Of a stretch of DNA of 64,000 bases, positions 23,166-35,077 are shown in pieces (position 1 is the first letter of the stretch; the number at the start of each line of letters is the position of its first letter). The position numbers and the translations under genes are program-made. The stretch is taken from the NCBI GenBank assembly GCA_030248225.1, contig JASANE010024978.1, positions 1 to 64,000 on the forward strand, written 5' to 3'. Under the pieces are notes generated by a model that was given only the letters and a program-made list of their open reading frames with translations, did not search any database and had not been told where the DNA came from. This DNA is from Trileptium ribeirensis. Its lineage: Eukaryota; Nematoda; Enoplea; Enoplida; Thoracostomopsidae.

Positions 23166-24099
23166 CATTTTATAGAGGCGTATTATTGTTCTACAAAATG
23201 AGCCCAATTTGACTATTTCAGATAATAGCTACACCAGTTGTCGAGTTATAATAAGAAATGTGATTTTAAGACCCCTTAGGAACCGACCCGAGCGTCTTTC
23301 AACCGTTTATGGGGGTGGGGCAAGACATTGCAAATAGAGATATGAAGCTTTCAAATGAGCTATCGCGTCGATCAATGCGCACAACCAAATTTGAGATATT
23401 CAGATATGCGGTTAACCCTAAAAACCCAAATAACGGACATTGTCAAAATTCGCCACAGTAACGGTTAGTAAAAATTCTTAGCTTGGCTTATTTCACTCAT
23501 TAAACTCAAAATTCACTTAGAAAACACCCCTAAGTTGGGGTATCACTATTAGTAAAAATGGGAAAGTGCAATGGAATTCTATCTTTAACACGGGACTGAT
23601 CGACCCCTGTTGATAAAAACGTATTTGTATTGATCTGCTGAAATATATGTAGCTGATGATGATTTCAAGAACTGTACAGTAAATCTTGCGACTCAGAGAA
23701 ATAAATGCATTTTCCGTAAAAATTAACGCTTAAACACAGTTAAGTGGACGGGGAAACTTCGGGGGCCCCATGTTCATTCTCATAGAAAAATAAAGAGTGG
23801 GAGTATGGTTTCTTTCAAAAATTGTGCTGTTCAAAAATTTGGTCATTTATAACCGTGAGTGTTGATTTTTAAGCACGTCTGGTCTATTTTACAACTACAT
23901 TGCTATGACCGCTTAGGTATGCCCTTATGCTTATACGTAACCAAACTAGCATATATTACATATGTATATATATATATATATATATATGGGTGTATTACTT
24001 CTTCATTTCCTTGGGTCACTTCATATAAGTTGTTGATTTCTTCCCGATTTTTATAGTATAAACTGCTCCACTCCAAAATCACAGCTTCTTTTTCTTGGA

Positions 24100-25310
24100 T
24101 TTGTTGTTGTAATTTTTGTACTTGCCCAAGTGGTTTGCTCGCTCCACTATTGATATAATACCGGTTTTTGTTGTCTTGGTCCCAACATTTCTTGTATTGT
24201 CATCCCACTTTGTTCTTGCAATCGGAGTACTCCTTGGACTTTATTTGCCAATTCTTGTTTTATGCTTCCCATTAATTTCTGAACCTTTTAATATTTCAGT
24301 TCCGTTAGCCGCTTGTGGTCTGCTTGGCACCTTTCATTCCATAATTTTTATCTTTTCTCGATAATATCGTCCATTGTTTCCAGTTTTTCACTAAAGATTT
24401 TATGTATCGCTCTGATTTCTGCCAACACATGCTCTCTCGGTAAGTATGATTCGTATATCTCGAATTTCGTTGCGGGATCACTTTGCGCTTCAGGCAACTT
24501 TTCGTCAATTGTTATCGGTTCAGCAGTGACTAGTGATTGGAGCGACTAGGTAGATGCTACACTTCCTCGCGTTTGGTGTTGCACCCACCGCTGTTGTTGT
24601 TCTATTCCTATCAAAGGTTCTTTTGTAACTGTCCTTTTTCCCAATTTGGGCATATGTGCTATAACTAATTTCGGGATTGACTAGCGACGTGAAATATACG
24701 TCAACATTCCACTTAAATCCAAACATTTAGGTAACTGAACGACTGTTGTTATCGCTGGTTACGATGAGCTAATCACTGAGGATTATGCTTGCACTACTTT
24801 CCCTTCATCTTTCTTTACGTGTGGCTCAGCTTTTTGAGAGGCTGTCTTTTTGTCTGTTTGTGGTGTGGACTTGATGTTTCTCCATATTTCTGCGGATTGA
24901 CTCCTTTACTCCGATCTACCGTCTTTCTTCACTAAGTACCATTATTTTCCGTTGATTCTGTTACACTTCTACTTACTATGGAGCTTCTTTTTGCTCATCT
25001 TTCATTTTCTTTCGAATAGCTCGATCAATCGGTTGTCACAGCGCTCTATCCTTTCTTGTCTTTGGTGCATCCACTTTTCTTGCTCTTCATTACTTTTTCT
25101 TTTTTCGTAATCTCTTTGAACTTGTTCGTTATCTTCTTTCGTGGTTCTTTTCTTTGTTGTTCAATGAAAATACTGCTCGTGTTGTTTTTGCGCTAGGAAT
25201 ATATACTAGTTCCCATGCTACTGTTAACTTTTCAATTAATTGTGGTGCGCATCATTCGTCTGTGTGTGCTGTCAGATATCCGTGGATTCGGTTTTCTCCG
25301 GGTTGATTGG
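24100..25310 (-). pseudogene. Post-integrase region of a second gypsy-like element
   Basis: Minus-strand translation downstream of the integrase core is very rich in Lys, Glu, Gln and Arg and is broken by many stops. Patches such as QQIQEKEAV and ELANKVQGVLRLQEQ have coiled-coil character. The T/C-rich + strand produces hydrophobic open frames that are only shadows. I see no chromodomain or envelope. The region probably holds the integrase C-terminus and element-specific sequence. Confidence 0.4.
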
Positions 25311-26200
25311 GATCACGGGCATGTAGTAGAAAAAGGATTTTGACCGGTTGAGGTGTCGACCGCTGTTCTATACGAGAAACATATCGGTTCAAGAAACTCG
25401 TCCCATTTATCAGGGCCCAATTCTATTGTTGGTTTGAGCATTGCTTTGAGCGTTTAGTTCCATCTTTCAACCAACCTATTCGCTTCGTGATGACATGGTG
25501 CAGAATACACCTTTTTTGTTCCAATTTGTGCTAATTCTTTCAAATTCTCAGCAGTGAAGGAGGGGCCTTGATCGGTTAGTAAGACTCCAAGAACACCATG
25601 ACACCACACGATCCGTTCGATAAAGAGCTTAGTGATCGTGCTACCTGTTTGGTGTGGTAATGCAAATGCTTCGGGCTATTTTGTGAAGTAATCCATGAAA
25701 CAGTTTATCTACTTGTTACCGCACTGAGTTGGCGGTAAGGAACCGATGATATCGATGCCCAACATGTGAAATGGTGCTAGCGCTTTAATCGATTGCAATG
25801 GATTTCTTCGGTTTAGAAATTGTCGTAATCGGGCGCATGCAATACATTCTTCGATGAAATATTGTATATAAGTCACGAGTCATGCTCGGCCAGAAAAATT
25901 TTCTTGTTATATTCGACCATACTTTCTCGAATTCTAGATGCCCTCCATATTTCGATGTGAGGTACGTTTCAAATAACGGTCATCTGAAGTCGAGAGGTAC
26001 CAATATTTGGAATTCCCATGTTTCGGTTTGTTGTGGTCGACCCTTTGTTCCTAATCGATATAGGATGTCCCCAAAAATGTGAATTGGTGTTCATGCGCTA
26101 CGATCCATTTTTACAAATTCTGGGGTCGTATCCGAAAATTCCTTTTGCTGATGTAGTGCTTGAATGCAGGGTAAAACTAACCTGTCACATGACGGTCTAA
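25310..26200 (-). pseudogene. Decayed retrotransposon integrase (second gypsy-like element)
   Basis: Read on the minus strand, the order is canonical. First comes a pre-integrase strand (ILYRLGTKGRPQQTE near 26,060). Then the zinc-finger region with GHLEFEKVW and RKFFWPSMTRDLY (about 25,890-25,960), and ECIACARLRQF after a frameshift. Then the core: LGIDIIGSLPP with the first Asp (about 25,750), CFMDYFTK, LLTDQGPSFTAENL with the second Asp (about 25,570), and LVERWN with the Glu (about 25,470). All three DDE residues survive. Internal stops (for example after GNK and after RWN) and a frameshift in the zinc finger make it inactive. It is clearly a different copy, and probably a different family, from the element at 1.7-7.8 kb. 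Confidence 0.9.
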
Positions 26201-26279
26201 TCCCCGCTCACGTTTCCTATTTGTTGGTAAACAATCCAAATGTTTGAATTCTGCTTCACAATGATAGGGAATGCCGACA

Positions 26280-27230
26280 TCGAAGGATCAAAAAACAACG
26301 TCGCTATGGACGCTTGGCTGCAACAAGCCAGATTTTATCTTGTCTTGCACCGACTTGTTCTTGGTTTGACCAAACTCGTCTTTGACTCGCACCGATTCGG
26401 GGTTTTTTGTGCCAGGTCGAGTTTGGTTTGCACCGACTATTTGTTCGCCTTTACTGCTCCTGGTCGGTTGTTGCTTTTGTGCTTGTTGGATTTCAACTGT
26501 ACTCCGTGCTACACCGATTGTTCCTTGATTACCGACTGTTGTCATTTGTACTTGCTCCGATTCTTTATCATTGCTTTGCGACGTATACGCTTGGCCCAAA
26601 CTGAAAACCCCGTAGTATTCTTTGCCTTGGTTGTGATTTTCGGTTGTTGCCTTTGTTGTTGTTGACGCGCTCTTTGTATTACTTCTCGAACTTCTTTGTC
26701 CACATCTTCTATCGTTGTGAACGATTATTGTGTTCCCAATTCTTTTTGGAACGTGTTCGTATATGTTTGTTGTAAGCTTTCTTTACGTCCTTGTTCTTTT
26801 GGTTCGGGCGTGCATGGGTGGAATTGTTTTATTGTACTTTCAAGCTCTTCCATTACGCTCGATTTCGCTCTTGTTTTTGGGCTTTCTGCGCTTGGTGTTT
26901 CTTGGTTATTTTCTCCGTTCCGATCAATGTTCTTTGCCCTTGTCGCCGATTCTTTGTGAGTTATTGCACTCGGTGGTTCTCTGAAGTGTCGTTTAATACT
27001 TTTAAAATTTTAGATTGGACTTCCGTTGTTGGTTGTACTTGGTTCCATGTGCTCATCGTTTGAAACACCTCGCAGTTCGTCGTCACATATGGGGCTAGCG
27101 CTTGGTTACATCCATTCGCGCTTAGGGTTGCACCGAAATTCGTTGTCACTGTTGGGACTGGTGCCTTTTTCACCACCATTTTTCTTTTTCTTTTCAATAA
27201 AGGCCGCCCCCACGCCGCCCTGATATTCCC
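26280..27230 (-). pseudogene. Gln/Lys/Thr-rich region upstream of the second integrase, gag-like
   Basis: The minus strand encodes broken frames (26,599-26,288; 27,197-26,961) rich in Gln, Lys, Thr, Asn and Arg, starting with a basic KRKRK cluster. RT and RNase H should lie between gag and integrase in a gypsy element, but I find no RT motif here. The copy therefore appears to have lost its central pol region. The gag label is positional. Confidence 0.35.
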
Positions 27231-27420
27231 TGTCGTCCTGGTGGTGGTATAAATTGCGGAATATAACGTATATATATTATAAAACTAGCTAAGTATTTTC
27301 CTAACATAAATAAAGTCAATTACAATAATACTTATTATTACTTATTTATAAAATTCCTTTAAATATGCCTAGCCAACCTAATTCTCCAACCTTAATTAAA
27401 TAGCCCCAAATCTCCCAAAA

Positions 27421-27796
27421 CACACTTTTTCCTCCTCTCTACCCTTTTTCCTAATATATATACCTCGTCCACCTTTTCTTTTACCCAAAACCAAAATCCT
27501 ACCCAAAATCAATTTTTCACCAATTTCCCATTTTTCAACTAGAATTCAAACTACCTTCTCATTCCCAATACCTAATCAATACCCTCCAAAATTCAATATC
27601 CTCTTCCCCTTATCCCATCTACTAATATATATAAAATTTCCCTTTCCCCTCCTACTTTTTCCCATAAATCTCTCCTTTCCCAAAACCACCATTTTTAACC
27701 TTTTTCCTCATTTCATCTAATACCCCTAATTTCCCCAATACCCCACCAATAACTACCATCTTATTTATATCCTTTTTCCCTCTATATACAAATTTA
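27421..27796. other. Tract nearly devoid of G on the + strand
   Basis: In about 376 nt I count only two G residues on the + strand, against plentiful A, C and T, with C in runs of 2-4. Composition returns to normal abruptly at about 27,797, and more gradually below 27,420. The minus strand is correspondingly C-less and purine-rich. No gene is supported, although the minus strand stays open for stretches because C-poor sequence gives Lys/Gly/Glu/Val-rich translation. Confidence 0.9.
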
Positions 27797-27900
27797 TGTA
27801 GTTTATCTTCTAGAAATGTCCGCTTTCGAATTGGACATTGGAAAAGGTATTGCCAAGGTTCAACATTGCTAGAAGGCTGGTGCATACGGCACATCTAAAC
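27797..27900 (-). pseudogene. Possible scrap of a LINE C-terminal zinc knuckle
   Basis: Minus-strand translation gives a Cys followed by EPWQYLFQCPIRKR. This resembles the Cys-x-...-E-T-x-x-H-x-L-F-x-C-P segment at the end of many LINE ORF2 proteins. One Cys and the His are missing and the similarity is short, so this is a weak call. Confidence 0.2.
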
Positions 27901-28240
27901 CCAAATTCATATCCATTCCGTTTTAAATTCTTGTACCTTGATATAATATACCTGCGTCGGTTTGCACTCTGATCTGATTAAATGTTTCAACAATAAATGT
28001 GTAGATAGTAATTCTTTACATTATATTCCTAATCCGTGCCTACCTGGGGTCACACTGCTTGAAGTTATGGAATCCAATAACCAACAGTAATATATTAAAT
28101 TCTTCGTGTCTAGCGTAGTTAATGTAATAAGTAGTTGTTTTGAGATAATTTAGAATGTCCCAGTAAATGGTTTCTTCTTTCATGGTAAATAAATTTTCAC
28201 CGATGAATAGTTATAGGCCGCGTCGAGATAGATCACCCGG

Positions 28241-28746
28241 AAAACTCTAGTACAGGTCCTACTCAACAACATTGAGCCATTTCGGAGCTAAATGGATTCG
28301 AGCAAAATGAGCCAACAATAACACAGTACTCGAGACATTGAGTTGGCTCAACGCGTTTGGAAATCTCTAGTACAGGTCCTACTCAACACACATTGAGCCA
28401 TTTCGGAGCTAAAATGATTCAAGCAAAACGAGCCAACAATAGCACAGTCGTACAGTACTCGAGAGATTAAGGTGGTTCAACGCGTGGGGAAAACTCTAGT
28501 ACAGGTCCTACTCAACACACATTGAGCCATTTCGGAGCTAAAAGGATTCGAGCAAAACGAGCCAACAATAGCACAGTCGTACAGTACTCAAGAGATTAAG
28601 TTGGTTCAACGCATGGGGAAAACTCTAGTACAGGTCCTACTCAACACACATTGAGCCGTTTCGGAGCTAAAAGGATTCGAGCAAAACGAGCCAACAATAG
28701 CACAGTCGTACAGTACTCGAGAGATTGAGTTGGTTCAACGCGTGGA
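28241..28746. repeat. Tandem repeat, four units of about 120-130 bp
   Basis: Unit starts (aaaactctagtacaggtcct) fall at about 28,241, 28,361, 28,490 and 28,619. Units share ttgagccatttcggagcta, gagccaacaata and gttggttcaacgcg. The first unit is shorter because it lacks a cagtcgta-type insertion found in the later ones. No open frame is kept across units. Confidence 0.95.
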
Positions 28747-28773
28747 AACGTAATCGCTTGTTGTCTAATAAGA

Positions 28774-29136
28774 GTGTTAAAGTCTCTGCGAATCATGTCC
28801 ACAAATTCTGTTTACAGCTGCGACCACACAGTTAGCTTGCTAGTAACTAGCTCAAAACAAGGAACTCTAAATCTTAACAAATCTGGGGAGATTTTTTATT
28901 TTTTTTTAATATTTCAATGTTTTAATAATGTATTGAATATATATAATAATTTTGATAAAGTATATCATATTTATCCCATCCTAAAATTTGTACTAAATAA
29001 CTCTGAGGATTTTGTAAAGCATAATGGAAATATAGTTTCCGCGACGTTTCGCTTACTTGATCAGGATCGATATTTTATGGTAATTGAATTGTCAAATCTT
29101 TATATACCACTAACTACTTTCAGACCTTTAGTGTAA
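28774..29136 (+). other. Unrecognised 120-codon open frame
   Basis: Directly follows the four-unit tandem array. Translation is Phe/Asn/Ile/Leu-rich with no signal peptide, domain or cysteine pattern. It starts with a non-ATG codon; the first ATG is at residue 8. AT-rich frames of this length can occur by chance in a window this size. Confidence 0.15.
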
Positions 29137-29739
29137 TAAATCCTCAACGAACCCAGGTAAGAAGTTGCATGAATCATTAAGCTATCTGAGAAATGTCTGC
29201 TCTGAGCTTTGGTTTTTAGAATTTCAGACTATGACTGCTCGGGTTTGAATTTGAACATTTCCCTGTGGAAATCACTTTAAATATGCAAACATTTGAAAAT
29301 TATTCGCAAATCAAAATAAAGACGTATCTAATCAAACGACATCAAATGTAAATGCATGAGGCGCCATGGATAAGATCTTGGCTCAATACCTGTCGTAGCA
29401 TATGACCTGAGAGTAAAATAACACTGCTCATGCTCTATAGCATGCAATATCACTTAACTAAGGCGGTGGCCAAATTTGACTGGGATACTCAAGCAGTGGT
29501 CTTTTATGCACGTTATGAAGGCGCGAACGAGGATCGGCATGTTGCTTGATAAAAAGCACCGAATCAGCATATTTACCATTCAGTATGTTTTTACAAATAC
29601 CTACAATGTGTTGAACATTTCAGGTCTAATGTTATAACGATACTGAAATCTTTGTAATAATCAACTTATGAAAGAATTTCGTTGTTAAGTAACCACTGCG
29701 CATTGGTGTTATTACCTCCCTGATGCGGGATACCGCACT

Positions 29740-30130
29740 TTGATGGCGAAATTTTAACTTCTATATATCAATCCAAATTTTGACTGAGCTCAGAGTGCTG
29801 AATATCCTGTTGGAATTCTGCACTTGAATTCACGAGCAGCTGTATAATTCCATGATGTCAACAAAGATTTTGCAGTTTACTTTTACATTACATATAATAT
29901 CGTCTATGTACATAAGAAATAGTGTTGGATCACGCCTCGGCGGCACACCTGATATTACGGTGAACATATTGGAAATCTGGTCGCCAAACTTGTCGCAAAC
30001 GAAGTGCATTTCCAAATGCAACGGCACACTTATGTAATACCGCGTTTCGTATTCTCACATAGTAATTTCTCATGCGATAGTTTAATCAAAAGCTTTAGCA
30101 AAATTAATATATGCAACGGCAACCAGGTGT
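29740..30130 (-). pseudogene. LINE reverse-transcriptase fragment
   Basis: Non-LTR retrotransposon RT read on the minus strand. Motif A is seen as NFAKAFD (about 30,090). It is followed by motif B as SGVPP...PTLFLMYIDDII (about 29,900-29,960), which fits the usual SGVPQGS...LF-x-x-YI-x-D pattern. Motif C reads FVDIM where FADD(T) is expected, so the second catalytic Asp is lost. About 130 residues remain and neither end of the element is present. Clade is CR1/Jockey-like by motif wording only. Confidence 0.75.
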
Positions 30131-30309
30131 CCGCAGTCAGTGCCACTATATCAATAGGACGCAGAGGCTCTTCGATAGGAAGAAGCCTAGCTACCATAAA
30201 ACAATTAGTCTTAAATCACCGTTATCTACAAAACAAAAAGGCAACAAAAAAACTACATATATAGGAGATACTAGAACCACTGCGGGAAATGAAAACAGCG
30301 CCCCGTGTG

Positions 30310-30710
30310 ACCTTTAGACCCATAGTTAGGAACAATTAACATATTATTGCGAAGGGTCAGTCAGTGGCTATTAGCCCCCCGACTTAGCCTTAAGCTTTCA
30401 ATGTTAATTCAGTGTCACACTTTAGCTAGGACATTACTAAAAATTGTAAAATGCGTAACTGGGCCACAATATCTGTCGTATAATTGCGATACTTTTAGTT
30501 AGGCTCCTTTTATGTTGCAGATTTAATACAAAATTGCATACTATGACGAATTTGATGCACTGGCGGCCCAACTGCAGTTGGAAAAATATATTAATCTTAA
30601 CCAACATTAATTTTGAAACTTTTCAGCATATCAAATAATATTGCGCATAAGATGTAAATAAATGATCATTTTTATATCTGTAGCCAATATTTGGATTCAT
30701 TTCATTGCCT
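30310..30710. other. Gene-less stretch with a repeat fragment
   Basis: Contains agccccccgacttagcctta at about 30,375, a phrase closely matched at about 55,995 (ccagccccccgacttagtct), so both are probably parts of one dispersed repeat. Nothing else is recognised. Confidence 0.4.
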
Positions 30711-31663
30711 TTTGTAACATTCAATTTGGCAAATTTGGAACACATCATGGCAAATAACAGAGTCAGATTTATATCTTCGTTTTGTTGCTCCTTTATCGTT
30801 CCATATGATTATCTGTATTTCTCTGTTGTACATTGTTCGCGTTAATGTAAATTAAACCGTATCTCTTTACGTGTGATTCCGTCAGTGTCAGGACTTGGGA
30901 GCATATACTTTTGTAATATCCAATTTGGCCCAAATCATGGAAAATATCAGAGTCAGAGTATATCTTCGTTTTCCTCTTCCTTTATCGTTCCATATGGTTA
31001 TCTGTATTTCTCTGTTGTACACTGTTCGCGTTAATGTAAATTAAACCGTATCTCTTTAAGTGTGATTCCGTCAGTGTCAGAACTTGGGAGCATATACTTT
31101 TGTAACATTCAATTTGGCACAAATAATGGCAAATATCAGAGTCAGAGTATATCTTCGTTTTCCTCTTGCTTTATCGTTCCATATGATTATCAGTATTTAT
31201 CTGTTGTACATTGTTCGCGTTAATGTAAATTAAACCGTATCTCTTTACGTGTGATTCCGTCAGTGTCAGAACTTGGGAGCATATACTTTTGTAACATTCA
31301 ATTTGGCACAAATAATGGCAAATATCAGAGTCAGAGTATATCTTCGTTTTCCTCTTCCTTTATCGTTCCATATGGTTATCTGTATTTCTCTGTTGTACAT
31401 TGTTCGCGTCAATGTAAATTAAACCGTATCTCTTTACGTGTGATTCCGTCAGTGTCACAACTTGGGAGCATATACTTTTGTAATATTCAATTTGGCCCAA
31501 ATCATGGCAAATATCAGAGTCAGAGTATATCTTCGTTTTCCTCTTCCTTTATCGTTCCATATGGTTATCTGTATTTCTCTGTTGTACGTTGTTCGCGTTA
31601 ATGTAAATTAAACCGTATCTCTTTAAGTGTGATTCCGTCAGTGTTACAACTCCGGAGTATATA
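30711..31663. repeat. Tandem repeat, five units of 189 bp
   Basis: The phrase cttttgtaa(c/t)attcaatttggc recurs with exact spacing: 30,908, 31,097, 31,286 and 31,475. A first, slightly longer unit starts near 30,711. Units are about 95% alike by eye and share tatcgttccatatg, ttctctgttgtacattgttcgcgtt and aaaccgtatctctttacgtg. Because 189 is a multiple of three, one frame stays open over the last two units, but the other units stop at gcgttaatg. Confidence 0.97.
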
Positions 31664-31669
31664 CGACTT

Positions 31670-34600
31670 TTATTCAATCTGCATATAAAACCATTATAGT
31701 TATAATATAGCTCATTTGTATGAAGTTTTCTGTTCTAAGTAAATAATTGCGACAACTTCAAGTGCAAACTACTCATTGTGGGTTCTAACTCAACCCAGAG
31801 CAAAAGTAGTTTGCAGAGGTATCTAGACATCAATATTATCGTTTCAACTTATGATCAGTTGTAAGTGGCTCTATGCCCTTTCTGATCTTATCCGTTTATT
31901 TACCACATGTCAGTCTATTATTTTTTTGTATACAGGATCTTTCATCTGGTCTATATCTCACATGGACAGTATGAGTATGGACAATGCATAGCAATTCTAT
32001 GTAATAAGGCTGGCTTGACCGGTAATAAACTATGTTGTTGTTGTCGTTGACATATGTGTGTGTGTGATTACAAAGACGACAGGATATATTGTGTCGTAAG
32101 CAATTGTGCGTCTCAGCAAAACTTGCAGCACTTTTGTAATTGATGTAACGCAATAGCACATATGTCTAATCTATTCTTCAGTAACAGTTAAGTTCTAGAT
32201 TTGAAAATCTACAATACAGTATATAATTCAAATTTCATTTAAATTAAAATTACTGCAAAATTGCATCAATGCCTATACAATTTTGCAGTTTTTTACACAA
32301 AAGAGCGTTAAAAAAGCTAACAATTTGCCTGAATTACACAATATATACACAACCTCGGGTAATAAACTAGCGTAACCTAAATAGCTATACTCATCTAAAT
32401 CCCTTTCCATTGCAATAGTTGTGTATGGAAACAAGAGGACATCTAAAAACCACAAAGATTGTTACGCAAAACTTTTTTGCACTTACTTTCCTTTCTTACA
32501 CATTATATAATAAAATATTTTTCTACAAGTATAAATTCGAAGTAGATATATATTGAACTAAAATTTTTTTATCTTTCTGAAAATAAAAGTAGTCGCTGTT
32601 TTCCTTCCTTCCAATGATGACTGAAAAGATATGTTATAACAGTCTTATATTAGTATAGAAAATTTTTTTAAAAAATTTTAAAGGTGAAGTCCAAGTGCAA
32701 ACATCAACATCAAATATAAAAAAACTTACAGTACAAAGAAGAAACGACAGTCATCGTAAATCTACGTATTGGATGGATAGTCAAAAGTTAAAAGAACATA
32801 TTATATTTTAAATTATATTATATTATATTATATTATATTATATTATATTTTATATTTTTTATTTTATATGTTAAAAGATAACATAACATATTTTTAACAA
32901 CAACAAAAAGAAGAATCACCTATAATAAGTAGTGAAAGGAAATTGAAGGGAAGATGTTTAGCCTTTAGGTATATATATAATATATTGAGTATTATACAAC
33001 GATATGTCAAAATTTTTAGTACGTAACAGTTTTTTTTTATTATTTAAATTTTAATGTACTGTGAAATTGCTTATGCTTAACTAAACTCGATTGCTAGTAA
33101 ATTTTTTGCACAAATGTTACACATTTTGCTCTTATTACGATCCAATATCACTTATAACAAATCGGAAACAAAATTATTTCTGAAAAGTCTGAATGTTAAA
33201 AATTAGATAAATTCAGTTGAATAGATATATACGGGTTCATTTCAGGCTTCCGTCCATAATTTTGAGACTTGACAGTGGGTACCATAGAACAAAACTTTTA
33301 AGTTTCATTATGAGCCAAGGCTAAACTTAGGCCTAATCTAATGGTAGACTTTGGCTTTGACTTAGAGTTTGGCTCAAACCCAGTCTGAGGCTTAGGCTTT
33401 ACTTTCCGCTTTATAGAAACAAAATATTGTACAATTATTCGAGGATGGAAAACTCGGCATGATCTATATATTTTTCATGATATTGTATCAGTATATAAAT
33501 TTGCAGTTCAAACGAAATTCTCAAGCCTTATAGTATATATACCTATATTAGTATAAGTAAAATACTTATACCAATATTATATCTAGTACGATATATTTCA
33601 ATGGTCTGAAATCTATTATAAAATATATACATATAAATATAGACCTTTTAATTCTTTCTCCAGCGAATAAAAACGATAAAGCCTTCGAAATCACTACTGT
33701 CAATACAAATTTACAATTTCAAACAGTATTTTTCATAGTCATGGCACCATGCTTCCCCTATCAGATATATACCTCAATTGCTTTCGTCATATTCAGCGTA
33801 CTCAGAAACCTTTAAACCCTTTTAACTCTTTGCTTACGTCTAACTATAAACAATACCAAAATTTCAAATTTTAGTGTGTCAAAATTTAGTCACGAACAGT
33901 ACTGCAAAGTTAATAACATAACAAAACCAACTTGTTTAACAGGTTGAAGCTATGTAACGCCATGTGTCACCACCGCTAGGCAGAAAAACGACATAATCAA
34001 AGTGTGAAATTTCACCCTTTTGAAATGTTTTAAACTTTGCATCAGAGTTAGATGAGAATATTCTGTCAAATTTTTGACCAGATGCCGCGAGCAAGAATTA
34101 AAAAAAGTAATTTTATGAGACTCCAAATTGCCAAAGTGAAAAAGTTTCAAATGCTAGTCGATTTTCTAAAATGGGGACAGGAAATCATTGCACCAGCGCA
34201 AATCCATATCATATACGCAATTACATTTTCGCACTCGCCAAATAGAAAAACTTGCGAAGTTCCATCAATCCAGTGATTACTTATGAGAAACTTTTGAGTT
34301 GTGATAACATACATTGAAAACAAATTTTTTTGGTCAACTAAACGCTATTTAAGGTAACTACGCTCGCTATTCTTGCTCCGTTTCCATAATTGCAGCCTCA
34401 CTATGCTGTTACAGCTCCCATGTAAATTTGCTTTTTGACAGCGATTGTCATTATATTACTGTTGTATGTTTGTATGCGTATGACCGAAACAAATTTTGCA
34501 ACTGTAGCCATTGGCCGTTGGCAATGTCAATTTATATTAAAACAACTAAATAAGATTCTTTTCGCAACAAAGTAAAAAAACCTCAAAAAATTAACTATTA

Positions 34601-35070
34601 TATGTTATATGTGTGTACGTTGAACAAATTGGCAAATTCAAACCCAGTCAGTATTCGTTTAACAAATGAAAACTACCACAATTATTGGAAAAATATCATC
34701 GTAATTATCATAAAAGTTTGAAATGGCTTTCATAATACTACCACGGTATACCAGAGATTAAGTTGACCAAAATACAATCTTAAAATCTTAGAAAATTTTG
34801 TTTATTTCAACATATCGCGGTTGCTATAAATCATTTCTTAACCACATATTTTTTTACTTTTGGTACAATTTTTTATTTTCAGTCTTACCAGCTATAATAT
34901 AAGATTCTGCTTTTTTTATAACTCTAACGTTGCTAAATGCATTTCAATTTAGCTTTTATAATAAAAAATCAATATTAAATTATATAGTAAAAATAAAAAT
35001 AAATGGGAATTGCGTACAAAAGTGCTTACCTACGCACTGTCCATACAGTACACTTAATACTTCTGCTAAG
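31670..35070. other. Gene-less AT-rich stretch
   Basis: Contains an (ATATT)n microsatellite at about 32,812-32,852, scattered TA runs and several short open frames with no domain. At 33,315-33,405 a degenerate array of ggcttagac/aggcttaggc-like words is seen. No exon with good splice sites and protein character was found. Confidence 0.4.
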
Positions 35071-35077
35071 TCATAGA

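Larger units (their letters stand above)
22560..23540 (+). repeat. Dispersed repeat family, copy B
   Basis: The longest copy, upstream of the Dickkopf-like gene. Starts near ctagtagcttgttttatcgcc and ends near ttcactcattaaactcaaaattca. It contains the shared middle phrases (ctcaagtggttatggagatattgcc, then aaaagaaccgcac). It carries two insertions relative to copy A: a perfect 32-bp palindrome at 22,831-22,862, and a long TA microsatellite near 23,070-23,165. Confidence 0.65.

Noticed and set aside
26240..27063. Several overlapping + strand open frames with hydrophobic translations
   Set aside because: They are shadows of Gln/Lys-rich minus-strand retroelement sequence, and T/G-rich DNA gives Leu/Phe/Cys-rich frames automatically.
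27421..27900. Insertion of mitochondrial DNA as the cause of the G-poor tract
   Set aside because: No mitochondrial protein or rRNA could be recognised in any frame, so it is kept only as one option to test.
31251..31601. A 116-codon open frame with a repeated 63-residue unit
   Set aside because: It exists only because one unit lost a stop; other units of the same array are interrupted and the translation has no domain. Reported as a tandem repeat.
28241..31663. Tandem arrays considered as CRISPR-like
   Set aside because: Units are contiguous and homologous along their full length, without unique spacers, in a eukaryotic context.
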